From Campylobacterales bacterium (GTDB lineage Bacteria; Campylobacterota; Campylobacteria; Campylobacterales; Sulfurospirillaceae), in the NCBI GenBank assembly GCA_016930915.1, contig JAFGFU010000013.1, positions 124,001-188,000 on the forward strand: DNA of 64,000 nt, written 5' to 3'. Under the pieces are notes generated by a model, which was not told the origin of the DNA, did not search any database, and saw only the letters and a program-made list of their open reading frames with translations. This document shows, piece by piece, positions 52,372 to 61,234 of this stretch (positions are counted from its first letter, which is position 1; each line of letters opens with the position of its first letter). Both the position numbers and the translations under genes were made by a program.

Positions 52372-53532
52372 TTACCCAAAAGTGAGTGTATCTCCATTGC
52401 CCAAATAGGCATGACTTTTAGAGCGATGTTGCGCCGTACCTTTAACCACAGGATAACCTGCTCGTATAAATTTTTCTGCCGTTAAAAGTCCCGTACAGTG
52501 GTTACACCCAATAATATCAAATCCCCATTTTCCAAGAGAAATAACCAAATCATCGTACTTTGGATCCCAATCATCAAATGGGGAGATGTGAAGCCCACCG
52601 TAAATACCGTGCATTTTGTCATTGTCGTATTTAAGCTCATTCTTTGCCGTGGTAATAAACTGAATAATCCCTTGATGGCAACACCCAGAAATGCTCACCA
52701 AACCCTTATCTTTAACATTGGCAAAGATAGACTGTTCGCCAAACACCCGTGAGATAATAGGCACATCAAACGTATAGGTACAAAGACCTGGTTCGATGTC
52801 ATTTTTACCTTTTTTATGCACGACCAACTCACCCTTATGACCTGAATCTTTGATGTACTGTAAACCCTCTTTGTAAAAACCATCAGGGATGATGATTTTG
52901 ATGTTAGGAGCGTACTTCATCGTTACAGGCAATCCCCAAAAATGGTCAAAGTGCTCATGCGAAATAATCAAAGCCTCGATTTCATTGTTCGCAAGCATCT
53001 TATCAATGCCCTCACGCTTAAAGCATTGATCCATCCACTCATACGACCAACCGCTATCTAAAAGGTATTTTTTCTTTACACCGTCTAAACGTTCAATCTC
53101 AATGAGGGCAGCAAAGCCCCCTGCATTTTCAGGGTGGATGCTATTGGCTTTCACAATTTTCCATGCCTCTTCAAGATTATGCGGAAGCAAATGCTTAATT
53201 TTAGCAATCCCCCTCGCATAACTTCCTTTCGCAAGTCCTGAGCCATCGCCAAAGGGAGGCCAATTGTAAAGGTATTGGTCAACCAAGAGTCCACCAGCCC
53301 CTTTCATATCCCCCATCAAAATGGAGTTATCAAACCAACTGGTCTCTGAGATATTGGTAATTTTCACACTTTTACATGCACCAAAGTCCGCCATTTTACG
53401 CTCAACCTCAGGCAAAAAGAAGGAACGCATTGGCGAATACGAGAAGATTCCCATGGTCGCCATCGTTCCAAAACCAAGCCCTGTGACTGCGCCCTTTAGA
53501 AAATCCCGTCTTGTTGTTTGTTCTGTTGACAT
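52372..53532 (-). CDS. Tat-exported metallo-beta-lactamase-fold hydrolase (COG1237-like)
   Basis: 386 residues from ATG 53532 (AAGGAG site). Tat signal TRRDFLKG at about 7-14. Metal-binding motif SHEHFDH (His192, His194, Asp196, His197), then SGCCHQG, GGLHISPFD and GCNHCTG, an arrangement that fits the COG1237 group (dihydropterin-phosphate synthase-like MBL proteins). The substrate is unknown. It follows the membrane protein by 10 bp and precedes the metal GTPase, so a metal-dependent periplasmic function served by that GTPase is a reasonable guess. Confidence 0.83.
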   Translation of the reverse strand: MSTEQTTRRDFLKGAVTGLGFGTMATMGIFSYSPMRSFFLPEVERKMADFGACKSVKITNISETSWFDNSILMGDMKGAGGLLVDQYLYNWPPFGDGSGLAKGSYARGIAKIKHLLPHNLEEAWKIVKANSIHPENAGGFAALIEIERLDGVKKKYLLDSGWSYEWMDQCFKREGIDKMLANNEIEALIISHEHFDHFWGLPVTMKYAPNIKIIIPDGFYKEGLQYIKDSGHKGELVVHKKGKNDIEPGLCTYTFDVPIISRVFGEQSIFANVKDKGLVSISGCCHQGIIQFITTAKNELKYDNDKMHGIYGGLHISPFDDWDPKYDDLVISLGKWGFDIIGCNHCTGLLTAEKFIRAGYPVVKGTAQHRSKSHAYLGNGDTLTFG

Positions 53533-53542
53533 GATTTTCTCC

Positions 53543-54931
53543 TTATTTAAAGATAATGAGCGCTGAGCCCATGAATGGGATAAGATAGACAATCACAAAA
53601 TAAAGCGCTACCCCAGCAAGTGTTCCACCTGCAACCCCTTTGTAAAACGAACCACTCAAAGCAACACGCTCATAACTCACATGCGTAATGGGTGCTTTTT
53701 CACTCGCTTCTGCCAAACGCCATCCTGGCCAGCCATCCATAAACCAGTAGTTAATCAACATAATATTAATCAACCAAATCAAAGGAATCATCGGAAACTG
53801 TTGAGGATGAGAGAATCCTTCTTGTGTACCTAAAAAGAGATGCGCTGTTTTATAATAGACATAATAAAGCACCACCGCTCCTGCAATAGAAGCAACCGTT
53901 CGTAAAAAGACATTCATCACTTTACTGTACGCATTAAAGCCATTTTTCATGTAAAAATGCATGTAAAGGGCTGGTAAAAGCCAAAAAATTGCCATTTCAC
54001 CCACATGCAACCAACGCCAATCAGGTGATGCGTCACGTCTGGTTCCTCGAATCGCCTCACCCCAGACTAATTCTTGTGCAAAGTAGAGAAAGAAGCTAAG
54101 CGCTACGGCAATGACAATAATGCCAAAGAAAGAAGCAACACGACGAAGCCATGGTGTTTCGATCATAGAGAAAGGATAACGCTCCCAAATCGTCTCATGC
54201 ATCCAGACAATCACCGTACAACACATAATCCATGCAATGTTAAAGTTACCATGCACAGTTCCTGCAAAATCTTCCCACCACGGAGGTGTAATCGCCGCAA
54301 ATTTTTGCCATGGATCAAATAAAATCGCCATATGAGAGTGAAACGCCACAAAATAGACAATCACACTGATAAAAAAGGTAAACATCAAAATAGAGAAACC
54401 TTTGACAGGCTGAGCAAGTTTATCCCACGGTGAACTCTCCATCGCTACCACCCACGCAGGACTGAGCCACGAAGCAATCGCTGCAAACATCAAAATCGCT
54501 TGTGCGGAGTATTCAAGAGCGTAAAACTCAACAATGCCCTCTTTCGTAAGACGCTCAGGACTAAAGTACGCAATCGCATACTCGCCTAAAATCGTCTCAA
54601 AAAACCCTTTAAGCACAATCATAAACAACGCCACGGTGAGTGTCGTTAAGATGACACCCTTTAAAACAGGATGCGTATTTTTCAGCCACGACCTACTAAA
54701 AGGCCAAAAGTCAAAAATGTAGGCAATCCAAATCATAATGACCAACAGCCAACGACACCACATGTACCCTACATACGGCGTGTACATACGCATAATACCC
54801 CTTGGGTCTTGAAATATCCACCATGAGACATAAAACAATGTCAAGACAAAAAGAGTATTGAGCAGTATGGGTAAAGGACCACTAAAACGCTTCACCAAAC
54901 TTCTCTCTTCGAGATAAAGCGGTGTTTCCAT
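53543..54931 (-). CDS. Polytopic membrane protein of unknown function
   Basis: 462 residues from ATG 54931 (TAGGAGG site). Ten to twelve membrane helices; many Trp, His and Met within or next to the helices (VYFVAFHSHMAILFDPW; FNIAWIMCCTVIVWMHETIWERYPF; WLHVGEMAIFWLLPALYMHFYM). I do not recognise the family. It heads the operon with the Tat-exported MBL protein and the COG0523 GTPase and stands 114 bp after the two-component pair, with a repeat array in between. Confidence 0.72.
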   Translation of the reverse strand: METPLYLEERSLVKRFSGPLPILLNTLFVLTLFYVSWWIFQDPRGIMRMYTPYVGYMWCRWLLVIMIWIAYIFDFWPFSRSWLKNTHPVLKGVILTTLTVALFMIVLKGFFETILGEYAIAYFSPERLTKEGIVEFYALEYSAQAILMFAAIASWLSPAWVVAMESSPWDKLAQPVKGFSILMFTFFISVIVYFVAFHSHMAILFDPWQKFAAITPPWWEDFAGTVHGNFNIAWIMCCTVIVWMHETIWERYPFSMIETPWLRRVASFFGIIVIAVALSFFLYFAQELVWGEAIRGTRRDASPDWRWLHVGEMAIFWLLPALYMHFYMKNGFNAYSKVMNVFLRTVASIAGAVVLYYVYYKTAHLFLGTQEGFSHPQQFPMIPLIWLINIMLINYWFMDGWPGWRLAEASEKAPITHVSYERVALSGSFYKGVAGGTLAGVALYFVIVYLIPFMGSALIIFK

Positions 54932-54985
54932 GAAAAACCTCCTACAATAATATTTTAAATGCATGAAGTTATTATAGGAGGAGAG

Positions 54986-55051
54986 TGTCTGGGGATTGTC
55001 TCACTTAAAAAGAAGAAAAGAAGAAAAAATGTCTCGCAAATGTCTCACTTA
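54986..55051 (-). promoter_or_regulatory. Four-copy TGTCT(C) repeat array before the membrane protein/MBL/GTPase operon
   Basis: TGTCT begins at 54986, 54997, 55030 and 55041 on the plus strand, with steps of 11, 33 and 11 bp, i.e. whole helical turns. The second and fourth copies share the longer TGTCTCACTTA (11 of 11 identical). The array lies 55-120 bp before the membrane protein ATG and partly overlaps the stop of the kinase gene. It is a probable binding site for the response regulator at 56580-57290. Confidence 0.65.
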
Positions 55052-56595
55052 GGAAGTATAATGGTAAAAACAGCACCACCATCTTCGTTGTGTACTTTTA
55101 ACACACCCCGACAGTGCTCTTCCACCACGGTTTTTGACATACACAAGCCTACACCTGTACCATCTTTATGGAGCTTTGTTGAAAAATACGCCTCAAAAAT
55201 TTTCTCAAATAACGCCTCTTCAATCCCTCCAGCGTTATCTCTGATTTCTAAAAAAAGAAAGCGAGAATCGCAATACGTCCGAATCCAGATGGTGGGTTCT
55301 TTAATGCCATTATCCATCAATGCATCTTCTGCGTTTTTGATAATATTTAAAATAACTTGCGCTAACTCATTGCCATAGGTCTCAATTTCTTCGTTACATG
55401 TAAACTCTGTGACAATAGAGATATTTTTTGTTGTCAAAAGCGGTTTGGTGATGGTGAGCGTTTTTTCAACCAACGCCTCTAAACTCACCCTCTCTTTTTG
55501 TTTGAGTGATTTAAAGAAATTGCGAAAATCATCAATCGTTTTAGAGAGATGCAACACATACCCCTCAATATGCTCAACCTCCTCTTGAAACGCTTCTTTT
55601 TCTATCTCATCCATCTCAATACGTGCCAATAAATAACTCGTAGTTGCCCCAATCGCAGCTAAGGGTTGTCGCCATTGATGGGCTATCATACTGAGCATCT
55701 CACCCATTTGAATAAGGCGGGATTGGTACTGAAGCTGTTTATCTTTTTCACGCAATTTTTCAAGCTGGATTTGCACCTCTTGATGGAGAGTTTCATTGAG
55801 CTGTTTGATTTTTCGCTCATTCTCTTTTTGTTTGGTGATATCAAGCGTCGTTCCTATCAATTTAATGGGTACACCATTCTCATCATAAATCGCTTTACGG
55901 TAAGTATTAATAAACACCCGACGCCCATCTTGACGCATAATTTCATAATCCAACACCTCACTCTTTCCACTTTGCAAGGCTTTTTCATTGATGGTATACA
56001 TTCTCTTCAAATCTTTAGAACTCAAATAGCGTTGAAAAGAGCTAAGTGTTGGTAAAAAGGTATGTGGGTCTTCTCCATAAATGCGGTACATCTCCTCAGA
56101 CCACTTCATCTGGTGTGTTTCATCCAACAAAATTTCCCAACTTCCAAAATGCGCAATCGCCTCCGCATTTTTCAAAAGTGCTTCACTTTGCCTCAAACGC
56201 TCTTGAGTCTCAATGCGCTCTGTGATATCACTAATCGTCCATAACACTTCTTCATTGGTAGGTATCGAATCTCCAGCAATACGAAGCCAAATCATCTTTC
56301 CATTTTTGTGTTTAAAAGGATATTCTAAATTAAGCGCTTCATTTTGCCTCACTTTATTAAAAGCTATCTCAGCAAAATTGACATACGCCGCATACGATAA
56401 ATGTAATTCAAACGCTGAATGATTTAAAATCTCATCAGCGCTATAACCAAAGATTTTACAAAACGCTTCATTGGCTTCAATAATTAAACGCTCTTTATCG
56501 ACAATAAAAATCCCCACACCGCTGTTGCTAAAGAGTTGCTCAAACCGTTCGGCTTTTTGTTTAAGGCTTACCGTACTACTTAAAGATGAAGCCAT
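55045..56595 (-). CDS. Soluble PAS-PAS histidine kinase
   Basis: 516 residues with no membrane helix. PAS1 at about 15-125 (NSGVGIFIVDKERLIIEANEAF), PAS2 at about 140-255 (FGSWEILLDETHQMKW; GTTLDITKQKEN), a coiled-coil, H-box MIAHQWRQPLAAIG, and HATPase (N-box VILNIIKNAEDAL, G-box DGTGVGLCMSK). It senses a cytoplasmic signal, possibly redox or metal state (inference). It overlaps the regulator gene by 16 bp and probably drives the operon at 50531-54931. Confidence 0.9.
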   Translation of the reverse strand: MASSLSSTVSLKQKAERFEQLFSNSGVGIFIVDKERLIIEANEAFCKIFGYSADEILNHSAFELHLSYAAYVNFAEIAFNKVRQNEALNLEYPFKHKNGKMIWLRIAGDSIPTNEEVLWTISDITERIETQERLRQSEALLKNAEAIAHFGSWEILLDETHQMKWSEEMYRIYGEDPHTFLPTLSSFQRYLSSKDLKRMYTINEKALQSGKSEVLDYEIMRQDGRRVFINTYRKAIYDENGVPIKLIGTTLDITKQKENERKIKQLNETLHQEVQIQLEKLREKDKQLQYQSRLIQMGEMLSMIAHQWRQPLAAIGATTSYLLARIEMDEIEKEAFQEEVEHIEGYVLHLSKTIDDFRNFFKSLKQKERVSLEALVEKTLTITKPLLTTKNISIVTEFTCNEEIETYGNELAQVILNIIKNAEDALMDNGIKEPTIWIRTYCDSRFLFLEIRDNAGGIEEALFEKIFEAYFSTKLHKDGTGVGLCMSKTVVEEHCRGVLKVHNEDGGAVFTIILPK

Positions 56596-57290
56596 CGTAG
56601 TTTATACCCTTCCCCATAGATACTTTGTATCAAATCGCATCCTAATTTTTGGCGCAAACGAGACAAAAGGTTACGTACCCGTTTGTTATCACTAAGATCA
56701 TCATCAAACACGGCTATTTCTATCTCTTCACTGGAAAAAATACGCTGTTTTGAAGAAGTCAGCAAATCAAACAAAGCACGTTCATGCCTGCTTAATTTAA
56801 TCTCCCGCTCCTCTTGACATAAACATTGCGTTGCCCTCTCCCAATAATACCCTTCAATCATCAAAAGCATATGCCCTTTTTCGTGAGGCAAAACCTTAAC
56901 AATCTTTTCAAGAATCGATACAATCTCATGAAATCCATACGGCTTTAAGATATAGCCTGAAATGCCTTGCTCAATCGTTTTAAGAAAGTACTCGGTGGTG
57001 TCATACGCAGAGAAAATCACAATAGGAATGGATGGATTGAGCTTGCGTATGGCTTCAATCATACCCAAGCCATCCATCTTTGGCATCGTAATATCGGTAA
57101 AAATAAAATCAAAGGACTCCTGATTAAAGCATTGAAGACCCTCTAACCCATCGTGTGCTTCAACAACATCTTTAAAGTAGAGTCGAAGCATCTTAGAGGT
57201 TTGAATTCTAACATCAGGGTCATCTTCCACATAAAGAACACGCTTACTCTTACATGCCTCTTTAAGCGATAAAAGCACTTCTGAATCCAT
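56580..57290 (-). CDS. Response regulator of the PAS kinase
   Basis: 236 residues. Receiver with YVEDD, phosphoacceptor Asp in FIFTDITMPKMDG and Lys in ILKPYG. C-terminal OmpR-like winged helix ending QSIYGEGYKLRW. It is expressed with the kinase. NspC's gene ends 27 bp upstream, with a palindrome (57301) in that spacer. Confidence 0.9.
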   Translation of the reverse strand: MDSEVLLSLKEACKSKRVLYVEDDPDVRIQTSKMLRLYFKDVVEAHDGLEGLQCFNQESFDFIFTDITMPKMDGLGMIEAIRKLNPSIPIVIFSAYDTTEYFLKTIEQGISGYILKPYGFHEIVSILEKIVKVLPHEKGHMLLMIEGYYWERATQCLCQEEREIKLSRHERALFDLLTSSKQRIFSSEEIEIAVFDDDLSDNKRVRNLLSRLRQKLGCDLIQSIYGEGYKLRWLHL

Positions 57291-57317
57291 TTTTTTCCTT
57301 TTTACATGTAAAGAATA

Positions 57318-58460
57318 TTAATTGCGTCTTTTATACTCATCGTACCCAAAATGACTCACGACTTCATACGCTCCATCTTTTCGCAAAACGGCTAAATCAG
57401 GTAATTTCACGCCATTAAAGGTCGTATTTTTCACGATGGTGTAGTGAATCATATCTTCAAAAATAAGTTTATCACCAATGCTTAGGGGGGCGTCAAAACT
57501 GTAATCCCCCATAATATCCCCCGCCAAACACGTAGGGCCTCCAAGGCGGTACATGTAAGGCTTTTCACCCACGTCACCCGCACCGCGAATCGCCGCACGA
57601 TAGGGCATGGCAAGGGTGTCAGGCATATGTGCCTCAGCGGAAATATCAAGAATGGCGATGTCCATGCCATTATGCACGATGTCCAAAACACTCGCCACCA
57701 ATGGACCTGTCTGCCAGCCTACTGCTTCCCCAGGTTCTAAATAAACCGTAATGCCATTGTATCGTTTCCTAAAATCTTGAATCAGCGCAATGAGTTTTTC
57801 CACATCATACCCCTCACGGGTAATGTGATGCCCTCCTCCAAAGTTAATCCATTTCATACGAGGAATCAACTCGCCAAAACGCTCCTCAAAGCCTTTGAGA
57901 ACTGCTTCAAGCGCACTGGAGTCCTGCTCACAAAGAGCGTGAAAATGAAGCCCCTCAATGCCCTCAAGCTTGTCGTAGTGCATATTTTCTTTGGTGATGC
58001 CCAAGCGACTGTAAAGAGCGCACGGGTTGTACAAATCCACAGGAGAAGAGGAAACCTCAGGGTTAAGTCTGAGTCCGCAACTGGTTTTGCCGATGGCTTT
58101 TGCTTTATATTTTTCCCATTGGTTAAACGAGTTAAAGATAAGATGGTCACTCAAAGCGATGACCTCATCGATGTCCTCTTCTTTGTACGCTGGAGAGTAG
58201 GTGCACACCGAGCCTTTGAAAAACTCTTTAGCGAACTTAGCTTCATGTAAACCGCTGCACGTACAGCCACGGAGGTATTTATCTACCAAAGGAGCTAGTG
58301 CTTTAAACGCAAAGCCTTTAAGCGCGAGTAAAATGGTCGCACCTGAACGCTCAGCGACCTCTTTTAATAGCTTCAAATTTTCTTCTAAAAGTGCCTCTTC
58401 GCAAACATACGCAGGCGTGTTTACCTGCGCTAAAACCGTTTCAATTTTGCTTATTTTCAT
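57318..58460 (-). CDS. nspC: Carboxynorspermidine decarboxylase
   Basis: 380 residues of the alanine-racemase-fold PLP decarboxylases. Lys in LLALKGF binds PLP; HFHALCE, FGGGHHIT, LEPGEAVG and SAEAHMPDTL match NspC. It makes spermidine or norspermidine from the carboxy precursor. In Campylobacterota this is the usual route. The partner dehydrogenase gene lies at 61235-62449, separated by two other genes. Confidence 0.92.
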   Translation of the reverse strand: MKISKIETVLAQVNTPAYVCEEALLEENLKLLKEVAERSGATILLALKGFAFKALAPLVDKYLRGCTCSGLHEAKFAKEFFKGSVCTYSPAYKEEDIDEVIALSDHLIFNSFNQWEKYKAKAIGKTSCGLRLNPEVSSSPVDLYNPCALYSRLGITKENMHYDKLEGIEGLHFHALCEQDSSALEAVLKGFEERFGELIPRMKWINFGGGHHITREGYDVEKLIALIQDFRKRYNGITVYLEPGEAVGWQTGPLVASVLDIVHNGMDIAILDISAEAHMPDTLAMPYRAAIRGAGDVGEKPYMYRLGGPTCLAGDIMGDYSFDAPLSIGDKLIFEDMIHYTIVKNTTFNGVKLPDLAVLRKDGAYEVVSHFGYDEYKRRN

Positions 58461-58588
58461 GATTATTTTCTCCGATTTTTACTCATATATTGTAACATCT
58501 TTCCCCTTAACAAAAAAATCTCATTTAAATCCTAGAAATATAGGATAATATAAAACTTAATTATATAGATTATGAGGAAAGGGAAGAG

Positions 58589-60313
58589 ATGCAAGGATTA
58601 AGTCTTAAAATTAAAGCACTGGTTTTGTTCATCATTGGCATTGGAATGCTAACCTTAACATCACTAGGGGTAACTTATTATCAATCCAAGTCACTTGTGA
58701 GTGTACAAACGAATGATGAGAGAGAACTCATTTTGGAAATGACGAAAAATGAATTGAAAGCTTTTACTATGATGGCGCAAAGTGGTATTGAAGAGCTATA
58801 TAAAAAAAGTTTAGATTCAACTATTGATACAAAAACCAAAGAAGCGTACCAGAATGAAGCCATTAAACGCCTTGAGCAGTTACGTTATGCTGAAGATGGC
58901 TATTTTTTTGCCTATAAAAAAAGTGGACAAAATTACACCTATGCGTTTCATGGTGCACAGCCTAAACTTAAGGATTCAGTTATTAAATTAGATGTTAAAG
59001 ACTCTAAAGGAAAAATATATCGTCAAGAAATCATTAATGAATCACTTAAAAATACAAACAGTGGTGCATTTGTCACTTATAACTATCCACACCCTATCAC
59101 CAAACAAAATGCTGATAAGCTCACCTATGCAAAATACCTTAAAGAATGGGATTGGATTTTAGTGTCTGGCACTTATATTGATGGAATTGAGGCACATGTA
59201 GAAAAACAAAATATCAAAATATCATCTAATATCAATACAATGATTCTTTCCATGATTATTATTACTTCAATACTCGCACTTTTTATTGTGGGAATTATTT
59301 ACTTCTTAATCAATAAAATGATAGCTTTGCCTTTAGTTAATCTCAAAAATACTGCACACAATTTAGCCGTAGGTGATGGAGACTTAACAAAAACGCTTGA
59401 AGTTAAAACCAATGATGAAATTGGTGAAGCTTCGCATGAAATCAATAATTTCATTGAAAAAGTACGCTCCACTGTCGCTTTAGCCAAAGAGACCAGCAGT
59501 GAAAATGCTTCTATTGCACATGAACTATCCACAACAACTTTGCAAGTAGGTAAACGGGTAGAAGAATCTACTTCTATCATCTCCCAAGCAACCCATATGT
59601 CACATGAAACAAAAGAAGAACTACTCCTTTCTTTAGAAGAAGCAAAAGAGAGTAAAGAAGAGGTCATCAAAGCAAATAATGAGCTCAAAAGTGCCCGTGA
59701 GCACATTGAGCTTTTGGGAAGACGTGTGCAAAACAGTGCGGAAACTGAGATGGAATTAGCACACCGTATTCAACAACTAAGCTCCGATGCTGAGCAAGTT
59801 AAAAATGTCTTAACGGTGATTAGAGATATTGCAGATCAAACCAATCTTTTAGCCCTTAACGCCGCCATAGAAGCAGCAAGAGCGGGCGAGCATGGACGTG
59901 GTTTCGCGGTTGTAGCCGATGAGGTGCGAAAACTAGCAGAGCGTACGCAAAAAAGTTTGGTGGAAATTAACGCAACCATTAATGTCATTGTCCAATCCAT
60001 CAACGATAGCAGTGAGCAGATGAACCACAACTCACAAGAGATTCAAGAGCTTTCAACCATAGCACGTGATGTCGAAGAGAAAATTAACATTACGGCTGAC
60101 ATCATGGAAATTGCAACAAATCTCAATGATAAAACCGTAGAAGATTATATAAAAACGGGCGATAAAATAGACATTATCGTAAGCAAAATTGAGGAAATAA
60201 ATACCCTTTCAACCCAAAATACCAGAAGTGTCGAAGAGATTGCGGGAGCGAGTGAACATCTTAATTCTCTCACTGAAAAACTGAATGGCATTTTAAATAA
60301 ATTTAGAACCTAA
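58589..60313 (+). CDS. Methyl-accepting chemotaxis protein with Cache sensor
   Basis: 574 residues: membrane helix (about 8-30), a single-Cache periplasmic domain ([36 protein letters not shown]), membrane helix (about 213-237), HAMP, and the signalling hairpin with [35 protein letters not shown] split into two blocks in the conserved tip. The ligand is likely a small carboxylate or similar (inference from the Cache type). It is alone on the plus strand between polyamine genes. An inverted repeat ATCCTA-6-TAGGAT (58529-58546) lies in its upstream region. Confidence 0.93.
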   Translation: MQGLSLKIKALVLFIIGIGMLTLTSLGVTYYQSKSLVSVQTNDERELILEMTKNELKAFTMMAQSGIEELYKKSLDSTIDTKTKEAYQNEAIKRLEQLRYAEDGYFFAYKKSGQNYTYAFHGAQPKLKDSVIKLDVKDSKGKIYRQEIINESLKNTNSGAFVTYNYPHPITKQNADKLTYAKYLKEWDWILVSGTYIDGIEAHVEKQNIKISSNINTMILSMIIITSILALFIVGIIYFLINKMIALPLVNLKNTAHNLAVGDGDLTKTLEVKTNDEIGEASHEINNFIEKVRSTVALAKETSSENASIAHELSTTTLQVGKRVEESTSIISQATHMSHETKEELLLSLEEAKESKEEVIKANNELKSAREHIELLGRRVQNSAETEMELAHRIQQLSSDAEQVKNVLTVIRDIADQTNLLALNAAIEAARAGEHGRGFAVVADEVRKLAERTQKSLVEINATINVIVQSINDSSEQMNHNSQEIQELSTIARDVEEKINITADIMEIATNLNDKTVEDYIKTGDKIDIIVSKIEEINTLSTQNTRSVEEIAGASEHLNSLTEKLNGILNKFRT

Positions 60314-60317
60314 AGAC

Positions 60318-60339
60318 GAAGCCTCTTAAATGAGGCTTC
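60318..60339. terminator. Bidirectional terminator between MCP and SDR genes
   Basis: GAAGCCTC / GAGGCTTC, an 8-bp stem with a 6-base loop, between the stops of two convergent genes (60313 and 60340). It is followed by TT on the plus side. Confidence 0.7.
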
Positions 60340-61167
60340 TTACTCTCCTGCTTTTCGTGCCACATAATCCATCATGGTTGTTGGGAAAATGCGTTTTAAT
60401 ACCGCAAAGAGCTTAGTAGGAAAGGTCACACCATACCGTGCTTTGGGGTTCTTTGTTTCTATGGCTTTTACTAAAACCTCTAAAACTGCTTCCGCACCTA
60501 GTGTAAAAGGGGCATCACCACTCCCCTCCAAACGCCGAAGCGTTTTGGCATACACCTCTTGATGCGCAGAGTTTTTTTGGTCGATATGCTCTAAAAATTT
60601 GGCGAGTGCATTTTTACGAAAATCACTCCGAATGGGACCAGGTTCAATCAAAATAACCTCAACACCACTGCCGTACAACTCCAGTCGCATCGTATCGGCT
60701 AATCCTTCAATGGCAAATTTGGAAGCGTTGTATGCTCCTCGATAACTCATTGCCACAAACCCTAAAATGGAACTGTTATAGATGATGCGCCCGTTTTTTT
60801 GTGTGCGCATATACGGCAAAACGAGATTGGTGAGCTCTTGCGTTCCAAAGACGTTAGTCTCAAACTGCTCCCTTAAAACATTGCGCTTCAAATCTTCCAC
60901 AGCTCCAGGTTGACCGTAAGCGCCGTTGTTAAAAAGCACATCAATGCGACCACCCGTTTGTGAGAGCATCCATTCAAGCGCTACATGTAAACTTTGCGAA
61001 TTGCACAAATCCAGTTTAAAAGCATTAAGCCCTTCGGCTTGCAAACGCTTTACATCTTCATCCTTGCGACACGTCGCAAAAACGGTGTAACCAAGTTTTT
61101 TGAGTCCGTGCGCACAGGTATAACCAATACCTGAAGAACAGCCCGTAATAAGAATGAATTTTGACAC
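60340..61167 (-). CDS. Short-chain dehydrogenase/reductase, unknown substrate
   Basis: 275 residues with TGCSSGIGY, NNGAYGQ, catalytic Ser in YNSSILG and YNASK. It belongs to the classical SDRs of the retinol-dehydrogenase-like oxidoreductase type. It follows the carboxynorspermidine dehydrogenase gene on the minus strand, separated by two TTTACATGTAAA palindromes and a hairpin, so it may have its own promoter. A palindrome core (60982) is read as LHVA-like residues in ALEWML region. Confidence 0.82.
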   Translation of the reverse strand: MSKFILITGCSSGIGYTCAHGLKKLGYTVFATCRKDEDVKRLQAEGLNAFKLDLCNSQSLHVALEWMLSQTGGRIDVLFNNGAYGQPGAVEDLKRNVLREQFETNVFGTQELTNLVLPYMRTQKNGRIIYNSSILGFVAMSYRGAYNASKFAIEGLADTMRLELYGSGVEVILIEPGPIRSDFRKNALAKFLEHIDQKNSAHQEVYAKTLRRLEGSGDAPFTLGAEAVLEVLVKAIETKNPKARYGVTFPTKLFAVLKRIFPTTMMDYVARKAGE

Positions 61168-61201
61168 GATTCGCCTTTACATGTAAAAGAACAAGAAGGG
61201 T

Positions 61202-61225
61202 GAGAGCTTTACATGTAAAGCTCTC
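61202..61225. terminator. Perfect 24-bp palindrome after the carboxynorspermidine dehydrogenase gene
   Basis: GAGAGC / GCTCTC arms extend TTTACATGTAAA (61208-61219) to a 12-bp perfect stem, 9 bp after the stop of the dehydrogenase (minus strand). A second palindrome follows at 61176-61187. It is the third case of the iterated palindrome forming the core of a perfect hairpin. Confidence 0.6.
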
Positions 61226-61234
61226 AAAATAGCA

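Noticed and set aside
58529-58546. Inverted repeat ATCCTA-6-TAGGAT before the chemoreceptor as a defined operator
   Set aside because: It is short and single, in AT-rich DNA; I mention it with the gene but do not claim a function.
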